Source: Nitrosomonas halophila
GTDB lineage: Bacteria > Pseudomonadota > Gammaproteobacteria > Burkholderiales > Nitrosomonadaceae
Length of the DNA stretch: 64,000 bases
Reading direction: 5' to 3'
NCBI RefSeq assembly: GCF_900107165.1
Contig: NZ_FNOY01000012.1
Coordinates: 1 to 64,000, forward strand
Below, in pieces: positions 1-8,862 of this stretch. Position numbers and translations under genes: made by a program. The notes beneath the pieces were generated by a model, which was not told the DNA's origin, searched no databases, and worked only from the letters and a program-made list of their open reading frames with translations. Position 1 is the stretch's first letter; every line of letters begins with the position of its first letter.

Positions 1-2
1 TG

Positions 3-65
3 CTGCATAACAACATGCCGTTTGATGGTGACAAGTTTTTCAAAATAAAGGGCGCTAATATGTAA
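3..65 (+). CDS. Possible 3' end of a CDS cut by the window start
   Basis: An open frame enters from the left edge and stops at TAA 63-65, giving a C-terminal tail that ends FFKIKGANM. It is too short to identify. An AT-rich stretch follows and no gene starts in the same direction until 1386. It may be a real gene end or a chance open frame. Confidence 0.22.
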   Translation: MHNNMPFDGDKFFKIKGANM

Positions 66-119
66 ATTTTGCTTGACTGAAGACAGAGTATCTACAATAA
101 TTGGCTCGTTACCGGTTTT

Positions 120-142
120 TGCGTAGGGTACGCTTGCGCACT
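120..142. repeat. Half copy of the GTAGGGT-CGCTTGCGCAC dispersed repeat
   Basis: The words GTAGGGTACGCTTGCGCAC match one arm of the palindrome at 8086-8172. Similar half-copies occur near 6904-6922 and, inverted, near 48559-48580. This is a short dispersed repeat outside genes with no coding content. Confidence 0.5.
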
Positions 143-265
143 GGCAGATCGATGCACGGGGCCGCGTACCTGAAATTGAAAAGGGTTCACAGGCATCAAT
201 CACACATGATATATGGAATAGGCGCGTTGTTGAGCGTCAGCAAATCGCAGCGCATAGCTGAAGCG

Positions 266-1012
266 TCAGGTGCCTTGCCCTGTCGTCAGCTCAATCCGCC
301 CGATCAGGGGCAGTCTGAGAGCGATTGGATCCGGATCGATCCCGAATGCCAGGCCAAGCAAATTGATTTCGAAACCCTCGACCTCGCTCACGGTGACACC
401 CAGCAAGCCGTACAGCGACCACTGCCAGCCCGCACCACTGGGGGCGGTACCCATCAACTCACTGCCCAGATAATCCTTGCCGATCGCCGTGGGAGGCAAA
501 TCCAGCGCCAGCTCGGGAATCGCACGCGATACCCAGGCGGTGAAGGTATTGGAATTGGGACCCGGCCAGACGGTGTATTGATCCTGATAGGGATAATTGC
601 GTGCGACTTCATCGATGCGCTCGATCAACGCATCGACATGCTCGCCACGCTGTTCCGTAAGCAACACCGGGGCGCTGCCATACCAGCGCCGGTCGGGTGC
701 GCTTTGATGGACAGCCAGCACCGACCCGCCCCGACGCAGATACCAGCCGATCACCTCATAAACGGTATAGCTCCTGGCCTGTGACGGTTTGACCGCAATC
801 CAGGTATGCACGCCGAAATAGCCCCGCCAGCCAAAAGCGCGGGCGGCGTAGACTTGCACTACTGCCTCGGGCGTTTCAGTCGGATCAGGCGCCAATCCCA
901 CCCGCGCGCGGCTAGCGGTGCGCCAGTTGGTATCTGCGGAATAGCCACCCGCTACAAACAGAAAAACGATGATGGCAATGAGATAAACGCCGGGATGTAA
1001 TCGAGTAAACAT
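266..1012 (-). CDS. DUF3750 domain membrane-anchored protein
   Basis: The protein has 248 residues. An N-terminal hydrophobic segment (about residues 8-24) followed by SADTNW suggests a signal anchor. The rest looks like a periplasmic or outer-face globular domain that I assign to the DUF3750 family from its overall pattern (HTWIAVKP, YEVIGW, YPYQDQYTVWPGPNSNTF, and the C-terminal LLGLAFGIDPDP). No catalytic role is established for the family. The ATG at 1012 has no clear Shine-Dalgarno. It stands alone, divergent from the protease-like gene at 1386. Function is unknown. Confidence 0.72.
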   Translation of the reverse strand: MFTRLHPGVYLIAIIVFLFVAGGYSADTNWRTASRARVGLAPDPTETPEAVVQVYAARAFGWRGYFGVHTWIAVKPSQARSYTVYEVIGWYLRRGGSVLAVHQSAPDRRWYGSAPVLLTEQRGEHVDALIERIDEVARNYPYQDQYTVWPGPNSNTFTAWVSRAIPELALDLPPTAIGKDYLGSELMGTAPSGAGWQWSLYGLLGVTVSEVEGFEINLLGLAFGIDPDPIALRLPLIGRIELTTGQGT

Positions 1013-1385
1013 ATGTCAGGAAGTCCGTTTCTCTATCGAACAGGATAAAAGCATAAAAGACCCATTCAAATATTTGTTACATAAAGATATAGATGGGAAT
1101 GCATGGCACGGGTTCATCGCTTCAGAAAAACCCAAATGCATAAACTGGGATAGTCTTTTGCTCCAATTCACCAAAACTGCAAGCTTGGTAGATAGTATAT
1201 AATGAACTCATGGTATGAACAGCCATCTACCTAATGGTTGGTCGGTGCAGGCAAGGCATGCACCTTCCCAACATTCTCCTCGCGTAGTATTTACGCCGAG
1301 CTGTACAGTTTTCCATCATTGATAAATCCTGAGTATGAGAAATCGATAACGAAGTTATATATTCGTTTTATAGGAGGAAAAGACT
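1013..1385. other. Divergent intergenic region
   Basis: This 373-base AT-rich spacer lies between the DUF3750 gene and the protease-like gene. The only clear signal is a strong ribosome binding site, AGGAGG at 1372-1377, eight bases before the ATG at 1386, which fixes that start. A TATAAT-like word occurs near 1198 but has no convincing -35 partner. I see no gene, repeat or hairpin here. Confidence 0.5.
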
Positions 1386-1922
1386 ATGTATCATTCCCTG
1401 CTCGCCCTCTCACTAATGGGACTCGTCACATCAGTATCGGCAGAGCCAGGCAATCCGTCCGGTGAGATCAGTCCAGACAATTTCAGCATCTATGGTCATG
1501 TCGAGAAAGTTGCATTAATCCCTGACAATAGCAAATTATCGGCCGATATCGAAATTCCCGCCCTGCTCGATACAGGTGCTGCAAAAAGCTCCCTGCATGC
1601 CAAGGATATAGAAGTCATTGAAACGGATGATCAGAAATTAGTCAGGTTTGTGTTCGATGATCACAATGGCGGCCAGCATCCGATGACGTTACCTCTGGTA
1701 AAGAAGGTGTCAATTAAACAGGCCAGCGGCAAACAAGTTCGATATGTCGTAAGAATGGGCTTATGCGTGGGCGATCACTACGAAAAGCATCTTTTCACTT
1801 TGTCCGACCGAAGCAGAATGACCTACCCTGTCCTGGTTGGAAGAAATTTCCTGAAGCATACGGCGCTGGTCAGTTCCAGGCATAAAATGACGAGCGAGCC
1901 GAATTGTATGATTGATGGGTAG
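1386..1922 (+). CDS. Secreted retropepsin-like ATP-dependent zinc protease family protein (RimB/DUF785-like)
   Basis: The protein has 178 residues. A signal peptide is visible (LLALSLMGLVTSVSA, cleavage near residue 19). The core carries the aspartic-protease-like motif LLDTGAAKSSL (DTGA at 62-65) and the family's late motif YPVLVGRNFL. The family is often encoded beside RimK-like ATP-grasp glutamate ligases and is thought to act on peptide or amide bonds, although the 'zinc protease' name is poorly supported biochemically. No ATP-grasp partner is adjacent, and the signal peptide puts this member in the periplasm. A strong AGGAGG supports the start. Confidence 0.75.
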   Translation: MYHSLLALSLMGLVTSVSAEPGNPSGEISPDNFSIYGHVEKVALIPDNSKLSADIEIPALLDTGAAKSSLHAKDIEVIETDDQKLVRFVFDDHNGGQHPMTLPLVKKVSIKQASGKQVRYVVRMGLCVGDHYEKHLFTLSDRSRMTYPVLVGRNFLKHTALVSSRHKMTSEPNCMIDG

Positions 1923-2187
1923 TAGGCCTTAAACCGAATAGTCCCTTAGGCAATTTTCAGCAGAATACAGGCAGCCCAGGACAATCCCTCTCCGATTTTC
2001 ATGGTGCATCAATGCACCCGATATATTGCACGGCCCGACGGGCTGTGGCCAAGGAGACGGCCTGAAACAGAAACTTCCCAACAATTTATCGGCAATACCC
2101 GCAAGCGCCATAGCCATTTGCGCATTGCCCGTGAAAAAATCGTGAGTCAGGATACACACAGATTCAGTCACGGGTATTTGGATGATT

Positions 2188-4980
2188 TCATTTGAGACTA
2201 TCGAGCAGTTTCCTGGCCTCCTCTATCTGAGGGAAGGGTTTTTCAGCCTGCAGCAACCTTTCCAGCTCCGTGCGTGCAGTGCCCTTATCACCTGATCGAT
2301 GCAGCCCCACTGCATAGTGGTAACGAATCTCAACCGCTTCCGGTGCCCGTGAAACAGCCTTCTGCAATAACGTCACACCACGCTCGACTTCTCCTCGCTC
2401 AACCAGTATCCAGCCGAGTGTGTCCATGATGGCCGGGCTGTCCGGTGCCTGCTGGTAGGCTTTTTCTGCATATTCCAGTGCCGCCGGATCTTTTTTCTGT
2501 TGATAGACCCAGGCGAGATTATTCAATGTTGCCGCATGATCCGGATGCTGCGCCAGCACGGCCTGGTATTGTTTGATTGCTGGCGCATATTGCTGTTGCG
2601 CCAGATAGGCCCCTGCCAGATAGCTACGTGTGACCGTATCGGTCGGATTGTCTTTCAACCATTGATTGATGCGCGTTTCTGCCTGTTTTGACTTTCCGCT
2701 CTGGCTCAAGGCTGTATGCAGCTTGATCAACAACTGACTGTTTTTCTGCTTGGACAGCGCTTTATCATAGGCAGCTGCCGCGCCGGCAGTGTCTTTTTGC
2801 CCCATCAACAAATCGCCTTCCATTTCAAAGCCGACGGGATGATTTTCATGCAGCTTCTGGATGTCGCGCGTGATCCTGAGCGCTTCATCCAAACGATTGG
2901 TTTGGGCTGCCAGTCTGGCTTGAGCCACTTTGGCCTCCAAAAAATCGGGCTGAATCGCCAGCGCTTTTTTCAGGGAATTTGTGGCCGCCTTGTGGTCGCC
3001 CATGACGAGATGCACTTGCGCCAACTGCAATTGCGCGGGTGCCGAATCGGGCAGCCTGGCAGCCAGTTTCTGGAAATTATCCAATGCGGCAGGCTTGTCA
3101 TCGCTCGCCAGATAAGCGCGCGCCAGCAATTCGATGATATTCAGATTATCGGGATAGGTGCCCTGCAGCTTCTTGGCCAGTGCCAGCGCCTGCTCGGGTT
3201 CATTCACGCGCAAATAGTGCGCGCCCAGCTGCAAGGCAGGCTGCAATTCATCCGGATTTTCCCGTCTGGCTCGCTCCAGCCATGTGGTGGCTTCAGCCTG
3301 GTTGCCCTGGGATAGCGCGAGACTGGCCAGTGCATTCATCGCCTGCAGATGCTTGGGATCCTGCTTCAGCACCGCTTCGAAGCGTTGTCGTGCGCTGTCT
3401 GGATTATTTTCCTGCACATCGATTCTGGCCAGATTGGAAATTGCCGGGAAATAATCCGGCTGCAGCTTGAGCGCCTGATTGAAGCTTGCGCGCGCTTTGA
3501 TCAGATCCTTCTTGCCCAGGTAAACACCCCCTTTCAAGTTATGAAAAAGCGGATTATCCGGTTGTTCCTTTTGCAGGGATTCCACTGCCGCCAGGGCCTT
3601 GTCATATTCACGCATTTGCAAATGGGTCATGACCAGCATCACACCCGCCCGGCTGGATTGACCCTCCAGCTGGGCAGCCATTTCCAGATCGGCAATTGCG
3701 CTTTTGCTATCGCCCTGCCCCAATTTGCTCATGGCCAGCGCGGTTTGCAGGGCTGCATTATCTGGCGTCAGTGCGTCGGCCTTCTCAAAGTATTCGGTGG
3801 CCTTGACGAAGTCTCCTGACCGCATGTAGGCCTCGCCCGCCAGTGCATATAATTGCACGTCCTGCTGAACCGCATTCAGTGCAGGCGTCAGGGTTCTGAC
3901 CGCCTGCTTGGCCTGGTTACTTTTTAACTGGATCGATGCCATCAGCTTGAGGGCATAAAGATTGTTGGGAATAGCCTTGAGATATTGGGCAACATGCTGT
4001 TCCGCTTGTGGTATCGATCCCAGCGCAAACTGCGTGGCGCCCGCCAACAGGACACTGGGCATATGGTTCGGCACGACACCCAGTATCTGTTGCAATGATT
4101 CTTGGGCAGCCGTATGTTTACCCTGACTGAAATCAAGCAATGCCTGGGTGTACACAGCGGATAGATCACCCGGGGCAATTTTGCGGACAGTATTCAAATC
4201 GGCCTGAGCGGATTCAAATTTCTTGGCGCTGATCGCAATGGTCGCGCGGTTGACATAGGCGGAGACCGTATCGGGCTTCAGTGTGATGACTCGATCATAA
4301 TAGGCCAGCGCTTCGTCCACTTTGCCCTGGGCCCGCAACAAATCGGCCTTGAACAACAGGACATCACTATTCTCGGGGTTGTGGATGACGGCATCCTCAG
4401 CGTAACGCATGGCCGATTCGACATCTTGCTGCGTGAGTGAATATCTGGCCAGTCCGACCAATGCCTCGGCAGATCCTGGCTGATCCTGCAACGCCTGCTC
4501 AAACAATAACCTGGCATCCACGAATTTGCCCAATGCCAGCAGAGCATTGCCGCGCAATACCAGCAGTTCGGCAAAATCGCCCTGTTCGGACAGTTTCTCG
4601 GTCTCGTCCAGCAATTGCTGGAATTGCCCCATGCCCAGCCATGCCTGGCCCAAATCGGGCAAAACCTTGGCAGGATCCATGCCCAGGCTCAGTGCCTTAC
4701 TCAGCTCCTTTTCCGCAGACTGGATGTCGCCCACCTTGTTGTAAAGCGTGCCCAGCAAGTGACGTATTTCAGGATCATTCGGACTTTGCTGCAGGGCATT
4801 TTTCAATTGTATGATGGCCGCCTTGTCGTCGCCCTGTTGCTGATACTGTACCGCTTCGGCAACAAGTGCCTGAGCATCTTTGGCATTGCCGCAGGCAGAA
4901 AGCGAAAATACCACTATCAGCATGGAGGCAAGTAGCGTTGGAAATTTAGTTTGCTTAGTCGTTTTACCAAAGCTGCCCAT
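2188..4980 (-). CDS. prsT: PEP-CTERM/exosortase-system TPR-repeat lipoprotein PrsT
   Basis: The protein has 930 residues and begins with a lipoprotein signal ending in LSAC (Cys30). About twenty tetratricopeptide repeats then run to the C-terminus, with recurrent A-x3-L/Y-x2-A-L-x2-P-D spacing, for example in LGWILVERGEVERGV. This length, lipobox and all-TPR build match PrsT, the TPR lipoprotein found with exosortase (EpsH) and exopolysaccharide loci, where it is presumed to scaffold export at the envelope. The ATG at 4980 follows AGAGGGG. The sugar-nucleotide genes to the right fit an exopolysaccharide context. No exosortase is in the window, so the link to that system rests on family resemblance. 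Confidence 0.85.
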   Translation of the reverse strand: MGSFGKTTKQTKFPTLLASMLIVVFSLSACGNAKDAQALVAEAVQYQQQGDDKAAIIQLKNALQQSPNDPEIRHLLGTLYNKVGDIQSAEKELSKALSLGMDPAKVLPDLGQAWLGMGQFQQLLDETEKLSEQGDFAELLVLRGNALLALGKFVDARLLFEQALQDQPGSAEALVGLARYSLTQQDVESAMRYAEDAVIHNPENSDVLLFKADLLRAQGKVDEALAYYDRVITLKPDTVSAYVNRATIAISAKKFESAQADLNTVRKIAPGDLSAVYTQALLDFSQGKHTAAQESLQQILGVVPNHMPSVLLAGATQFALGSIPQAEQHVAQYLKAIPNNLYALKLMASIQLKSNQAKQAVRTLTPALNAVQQDVQLYALAGEAYMRSGDFVKATEYFEKADALTPDNAALQTALAMSKLGQGDSKSAIADLEMAAQLEGQSSRAGVMLVMTHLQMREYDKALAAVESLQKEQPDNPLFHNLKGGVYLGKKDLIKARASFNQALKLQPDYFPAISNLARIDVQENNPDSARQRFEAVLKQDPKHLQAMNALASLALSQGNQAEATTWLERARRENPDELQPALQLGAHYLRVNEPEQALALAKKLQGTYPDNLNIIELLARAYLASDDKPAALDNFQKLAARLPDSAPAQLQLAQVHLVMGDHKAATNSLKKALAIQPDFLEAKVAQARLAAQTNRLDEALRITRDIQKLHENHPVGFEMEGDLLMGQKDTAGAAAAYDKALSKQKNSQLLIKLHTALSQSGKSKQAETRINQWLKDNPTDTVTRSYLAGAYLAQQQYAPAIKQYQAVLAQHPDHAATLNNLAWVYQQKKDPAALEYAEKAYQQAPDSPAIMDTLGWILVERGEVERGVTLLQKAVSRAPEAVEIRYHYAVGLHRSGDKGTARTELERLLQAEKPFPQIEEARKLLDSLK

Positions 4981-5412
4981 TTTTACCCCTCTTGATAATT
5001 AAACACATGACTTGCGGAATGACACATTAACCTAAATGGACGACTGCCTTCAATCCACACAACCAAAGCATGACGGCAACTGACTTTCATTCAATTTCTC
5101 CGGCAGGCAATGAAGCGGCCTCCCTGTGCTCTGTGCTGACAGCAAGGCGCGTTTTCAGATACAGGAATATACATGCCATTCAGAGCAATGCCTGTTAGTT
5201 ATATCACAATTCCAGCATTCCCGAATCCCCAGAATTAACGGTTATTTTGGGCTTTGATGCTAAACTGAAGGCATCATGAATCAGTTATTTTATTCTAGTT
5301 ATTTATCTACTCAGTCACACAGAATTGGCAAAATGCGTCACGCTATTCCTGATTTTCCTGCAGCTGCCCCATGACAACTGCAGGCCTGGATGACGTAACC
5401 AATCTTGGCATC
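4981..5412. other. Long upstream region of prsT
   Basis: These 432 bases lie between the prsT start and the MITE-like element at 5413. They hold the prsT Shine-Dalgarno (AGAGGGG on the minus strand, just right of 4980) and presumably its promoter, but I could not pick a convincing -10/-35 or a sigma-54 (GG-N10-GC) site. No gene-like open frame is visible. Confidence 0.4.
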
Positions 5413-5579
5413 CTAGGAGGCTGCCCGAGATTAGCGATCGTAGCGAGAGCGAGGCTGATTGAGCAGGATTTTTCGATTATTTGGGGCAAATAGTCGTTCT
5501 ATTTAACGAAAATAATCGGAAAGTCCGGCCAATCTGCCTCGTTCGCAGTAGATCGGTCTATTCTCGGACAGCCTTCTAG
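5413..5579 (-). repeat. MITE-like palindromic element, family 1, copy A
   Basis: The element is about 167 bp with terminal inverted repeats: left CTAGGAGGCTGCCCGAGA, right TCTCGGACAGCCTTCTAG. Its reverse complement aligns along most of its length with the copy at 51972-52137, so it lies in the opposite orientation. Both share the inner words GATCTACTGCG, TCGAAAAATC and CGCTACGATCGCTA. It has no coding capacity. It ends only 39 bases before the tviB start, so the leader of that gene is partly element-derived. Confidence 0.85.
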
Positions 5580-5618
5580 GCGAACGATTATATTCAAGTT
5601 TATGAAGGAAATATTTTT

Positions 5619-6899
5619 ATGCAAACAGTAGCGGTTGTGGGGTTGGGATATGTGGGGTTGCCTCTGGCTATCGAATTTGGAAAAAAACTCGACACGATCG
5701 GGTTCGATGTTTCAGAGCAAAAAATCGCGCATTACCGTCGCCAATGTGATCCCACTGGCGAAGTCTCCTCAACAGATTTCCAGGCCGCGCAGCGGTTGAC
5801 GCTGACGGCCAATCCGGCCGATCTGGCGCAGGCCGACTTTATCGTCGTGGCCGTGCCGACGCCTGTCGACCTGGCACATCAGCCCGATTTCACTGCCTTG
5901 AAGCGCGCCAGCGAAACAGTCGGCAAGCATATGAAAAAAGGCGCGATTGTCGTTTATGAATCGACGGTCTACCCGGGCGCGACTGAAGAGGTGTGCATCC
6001 CCGAACTGGAACGGCATTCAGGCCTGCGCTGGAAGCAGGATTTTTTTGTCGGTTACTCGCCTGAGCGTATCAATCCAGGCGACAAACAGCATACCTTGAC
6101 CACCATTACCAAGGTAGTGTCCGGCGACACCCCCGAAGTACTGGATAAAGTCGCGCGCCTGTATGAAACAGTCGTCACTGCCGGCGTCCATCGTGCCTCC
6201 AGTATCAAAGTGGCCGAGGCAGCCAAAGTGATCGAAAATACGCAGCGCGATCTCAATATCGCCTTGATGAACGAGCTTGCCATCATTTTCGATAAACTGG
6301 ATATCGATACCCAAGAAACCCTGCAAGCAGCCGGCACCAAATGGAATTTTCTGCCATTCCGGCCCGGTTTGGTGGGAGGACATTGCATCGGGGTCGATCC
6401 GTATTACTTGACGCACAAGGCCGAAATGGTGGGTTACATGCCGCAGGTGATCCTGTCTGGCCGCCGCATCAATGACACCATGGCCAAATATGTGGCCGAG
6501 CAAACCATCAAACAGATTATCAAGGCCGGTTTCAACGTCAAGGGCGCGCAAGTCAACTTGCTGGGATTGACATTCAAGGAAAATTGTCCGGATTTGAGAA
6601 ATTCCAAGGTCGCCGATGTGATCCGAGAGCTGCGGGATTATGGCGTTGAGGTCCATGTGCATGACCCTGTGGCGGAAGCCGAAGAGGCCGGGCATGAATA
6701 CGGGGTAACACTCAAGGCATGGGAGGATTTGCCGCAGGCGCATGCCTTGATTATAGCGGTCGCGCACGAGGCATTCACTGGCAAATCCTTGTCCGATATT
6801 CAGGCCAAGATGGTCTCGCAGGGCTGTTTCATCGATGTCAAATCCCAGTTCGATGCACAAGCCATGCGTCAAGCGGGCTTCCATGTCTGGCGGCTTTGA
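5619..6899 (+). CDS. tviB: UDP-N-acetylglucosamine/galactosamine 6-dehydrogenase (TviB/WbpA type)
   Basis: The protein has 426 residues. It oxidises a UDP-HexNAc to the uronic acid with two NAD+, feeding a capsule or exopolysaccharide pathway in the cytoplasm. Visible features are the N-terminal Rossmann motif VVGLGYVGLPLA (residues 6-17), the middle helix with NTQRDLNIALMNE, the catalytic cysteine C256 in GGHCIGVDPYY, and the C-terminal UDP-binding domain starting GLTFKENCPDLRNSK. The closest pattern is the Vi-antigen TviB/VipA branch. A GAAGGAA Shine-Dalgarno precedes the ATG. It pairs with the TviC-like epimerase downstream. Confidence 0.92.
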   Translation: MQTVAVVGLGYVGLPLAIEFGKKLDTIGFDVSEQKIAHYRRQCDPTGEVSSTDFQAAQRLTLTANPADLAQADFIVVAVPTPVDLAHQPDFTALKRASETVGKHMKKGAIVVYESTVYPGATEEVCIPELERHSGLRWKQDFFVGYSPERINPGDKQHTLTTITKVVSGDTPEVLDKVARLYETVVTAGVHRASSIKVAEAAKVIENTQRDLNIALMNELAIIFDKLDIDTQETLQAAGTKWNFLPFRPGLVGGHCIGVDPYYLTHKAEMVGYMPQVILSGRRINDTMAKYVAEQTIKQIIKAGFNVKGAQVNLLGLTFKENCPDLRNSKVADVIRELRDYGVEVHVHDPVAEAEEAGHEYGVTLKAWEDLPQAHALIIAVAHEAFTGKSLSDIQAKMVSQGCFIDVKSQFDAQAMRQAGFHVWRL

Positions 6900-7045
6900 T
6901 CACAGGGTGCGCTTGCGTACCTGCTGACGATGGCCTATTCCAGGCTTCGTGCGTTCCACTGCAATTGCACAAAGGCATATTTTGCAAAACCTAAGAACCA
7001 TAGTTGCACGCGGTTGTTAGGTTAAATCCTCATCAAAAATTACCC

Positions 7046-8077
7046 ATGACAACACCATACACTGAGACTCGACAACATTTGCAGCACAACAGTTATTGCT
7101 GGCTGGTAACCGGTGTGGCAGGTTTCATCGGCTCGAACCTGCTCGAAACCCTGCTTGGGTTGAACCAGAAAGTGGTGGGGCTGGACAATTTTTCTACCGG
7201 CCATCCTCACAATCTCGATCAGGTAAGCATGGCAGTCGGGCCCGAGGCCTGGTTGAACTTCAAGTTTATCGAGGGCGATATTAGGCAATTGGCCGACTGC
7301 CGCAAAGCCTGCGAAGGCGTTGATTTCGTCCTGCACCAGGCGGCGCTGGGATCGGTACCGAGATCGATTGATGATCCCATTCTCACCAACGAAAGCAATG
7401 TCTCTGGCTTCTTGAATATCCTGGTCGCCGCGCGCGACGCCCAGGTCAAGCGCTTTGTCTATGCAGCTTCCAGTTCCACCTATGGCGACCATCCGGGTTT
7501 GCCCAAGGTCGAGTCAGTGATTGGCCAGCCACTGTCACCCTATGCGGTAACCAAATATGTAAATGAATTATATGCCGATGTATTTGCTCGCTGCTATACC
7601 ATGCAATCGATCGGCCTGCGCTATTTCAATATTTTTGGTCCTCGGCAAGACCCCAATGGGGCTTATGCTGCGGTCATCCCGCAGTGGATAGCGGCCCTGA
7701 TCAGAAATCAACCGCTTTACATCAATGGAGACGGCGAGACCAGCCGGGATTTCTGTTTTGTAGAAAATGCCGTTCAAGCCAACTTGCTGGCCGCATTGAC
7801 AACCGATGCTCAGGCAACGAACCAGGTTTACAATATCGCAGTGAACGCGCGCACCAGTCTCAATCAGCTTTATGCCATGATGCACGACCTGCTGATCGAT
7901 CGCTTTCCGCACATCAGCAGCCATCAGCCGACTTATCGAGATTTCCGCCAAGGCGATGTCCGACATTCCCAAGCGGATATCGGCAAGGCACATGAGCTGC
8001 TGGGCTATATGCCCACACACCGGATCGATCAAGGATTGAAACAATCGATGAACTGGTATCTACAGCATCTTTCCTGA
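7046..8077 (+). CDS. tviC: UDP-N-acetylglucosaminuronate C4-epimerase (TviC/WbpP type)
   Basis: An extended short-chain dehydrogenase of 343 residues. It has [10 protein letters not shown] (22-31) for NAD binding, the ASSSTYGD serine region (141-148) and the YAVTK catalytic pair (Y166, K170). With TviB it would give UDP-GalNAcA or a related sugar for exopolysaccharide. The ATG at 7046 gives the usual family length. An upstream in-frame TTG at 7004 would add 14 residues before it and is less likely. The exact sugar specificity cannot be read from sequence. Confidence 0.88.
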   Translation: MTTPYTETRQHLQHNSYCWLVTGVAGFIGSNLLETLLGLNQKVVGLDNFSTGHPHNLDQVSMAVGPEAWLNFKFIEGDIRQLADCRKACEGVDFVLHQAALGSVPRSIDDPILTNESNVSGFLNILVAARDAQVKRFVYAASSSTYGDHPGLPKVESVIGQPLSPYAVTKYVNELYADVFARCYTMQSIGLRYFNIFGPRQDPNGAYAAVIPQWIAALIRNQPLYINGDGETSRDFCFVENAVQANLLAALTTDAQATNQVYNIAVNARTSLNQLYAMMHDLLIDRFPHISSHQPTYRDFRQGDVRHSQADIGKAHELLGYMPTHRIDQGLKQSMNWYLQHLS

Positions 8078-8085
8078 ACAGGCGT

Positions 8086-8172
8086 GTAGGGTGCACTCGT
8101 GCACCGGCTTTTGTTATGCGAGGGAACCTACTGACAGTGGCCGGAGTTTGACGGTGCGCAAGCGCACCCTAC
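8086..8172. repeat. Palindromic GTAGGGTGCGC repeat between convergent genes
   Basis: Arms 8086-8106 and 8152-8172 are inverted copies with three mismatches in 21, separated by 45 bases. The element sits nine bases after the tviC stop and before the convergent nfu stop, so it could fold as a bidirectional transcription barrier. There is no T-run typical of an intrinsic terminator. Half-copies occur elsewhere in the window. Confidence 0.65.
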
Positions 8173-8294
8173 GATAATATGGCTAGGAGGCTGCGGCCAT
8201 CCAGACGCCTTTCAGCGGCAATGTATCACCGCCATGTACATGATGACATTGACGAATTGGGTCTAAACGGAAATTTCCAGACAGCGGCTCAGAT

Positions 8295-8855
8295 TCACAC
8301 CGAGACGACCCGGATATCCGGTTCGATCGTTCTCAGCAGCTGCTCTATCCCTCGCAATGTACCGGTGATTGAACTCGGGCATGTCCCGCAGGCACCCTGA
8401 TAGTGGATTTGCAGGACATTCTCCTCCAGACCGAGCACGTGCAGATCGCCACCGTCATGCTGCAAATAGGGCCGCACTTCCTCGTCCAGCAGTATATTGA
8501 TACGCTCCAGCCGCTGCCGGTCTGCCTCGCTGAGATTGGCCAGTCCCTCATTGGCTGCGGCTACGGTAGCGGCCGATTCATCGGTCGCAGCCGGAGCGGC
8601 GCGAATTGGATCAGCCACGGCCCGCGCGAGGTCTTGCCAGTCGGCTTCGCCATCCTGGGTAATGGTAATCCAGCGATCGACATAAAACACATTGGTGACA
8701 TGATCGATATCGAACAGGGCCGAGGCCAGTGGATCCTCTTCGGCTTGTTCGGGATTGTCATAAGAGCGCACAACACCCCAGGTAAGCGGCTCTTTCAAAA
8801 TGAATTTCAACGCGTTGGGATTCGGCGTCCCTTCTATTTCTGCAATTTTCGGCAT
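8295..8855 (-). CDS. nfu: Nfu-type Fe-S cluster carrier (Nfu_N plus NifU C-terminal domain)
   Basis: The protein has 186 residues. Residues 1-75 form the Nfu_N domain, recognisable by TPNPNALKFIL. A linker rich in Ala follows, then the NifU C-terminal domain (about 112-186) with the cluster-binding pair CGTC (C156, C159) in GACGTCPSS. Such proteins carry [4Fe-4S] clusters from the SUF scaffold to target enzymes. It is the last gene of the leftward suf operon, seven bases after sufU. Lipoyl synthase, a classic client of carrier proteins, is encoded at 23063. Confidence 0.9.
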   Translation of the reverse strand: MPKIAEIEGTPNPNALKFILKEPLTWGVVRSYDNPEQAEEDPLASALFDIDHVTNVFYVDRWITITQDGEADWQDLARAVADPIRAAPAATDESAATVAAANEGLANLSEADRQRLERINILLDEEVRPYLQHDGGDLHVLGLEENVLQIHYQGACGTCPSSITGTLRGIEQLLRTIEPDIRVVSV

Positions 8856-8862
8856 AAGCTTA

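Noticed and set aside
101-784. Long plus-strand open frame overlapping the DUF3750 gene
   Set aside because: It is antisense to a gene with a family match, its product has no recognisable motif, and its composition is that of a shadow frame.
1929-2171. 80-codon minus-strand open frame between the protease-like gene and prsT
   Set aside because: No recognisable product, no ribosome site, and it is probably chance in a short spacer; a decayed gene cannot be excluded.
5200-5412. Possible sigma-54 promoter upstream of prsT or tviB
   Set aside because: TTGGCA words occur but the GG-N10-GC spacing is not met.
6018-6884. 288-codon minus-strand open frame opposite tviB
   Set aside because: Shadow of the dehydrogenase gene with no recognisable domain.
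8183-8194. CTAGGAGGCTG word resembling a family-1 end
   Set aside because: Only about eleven bases match and no right-hand partner is found before nfu.
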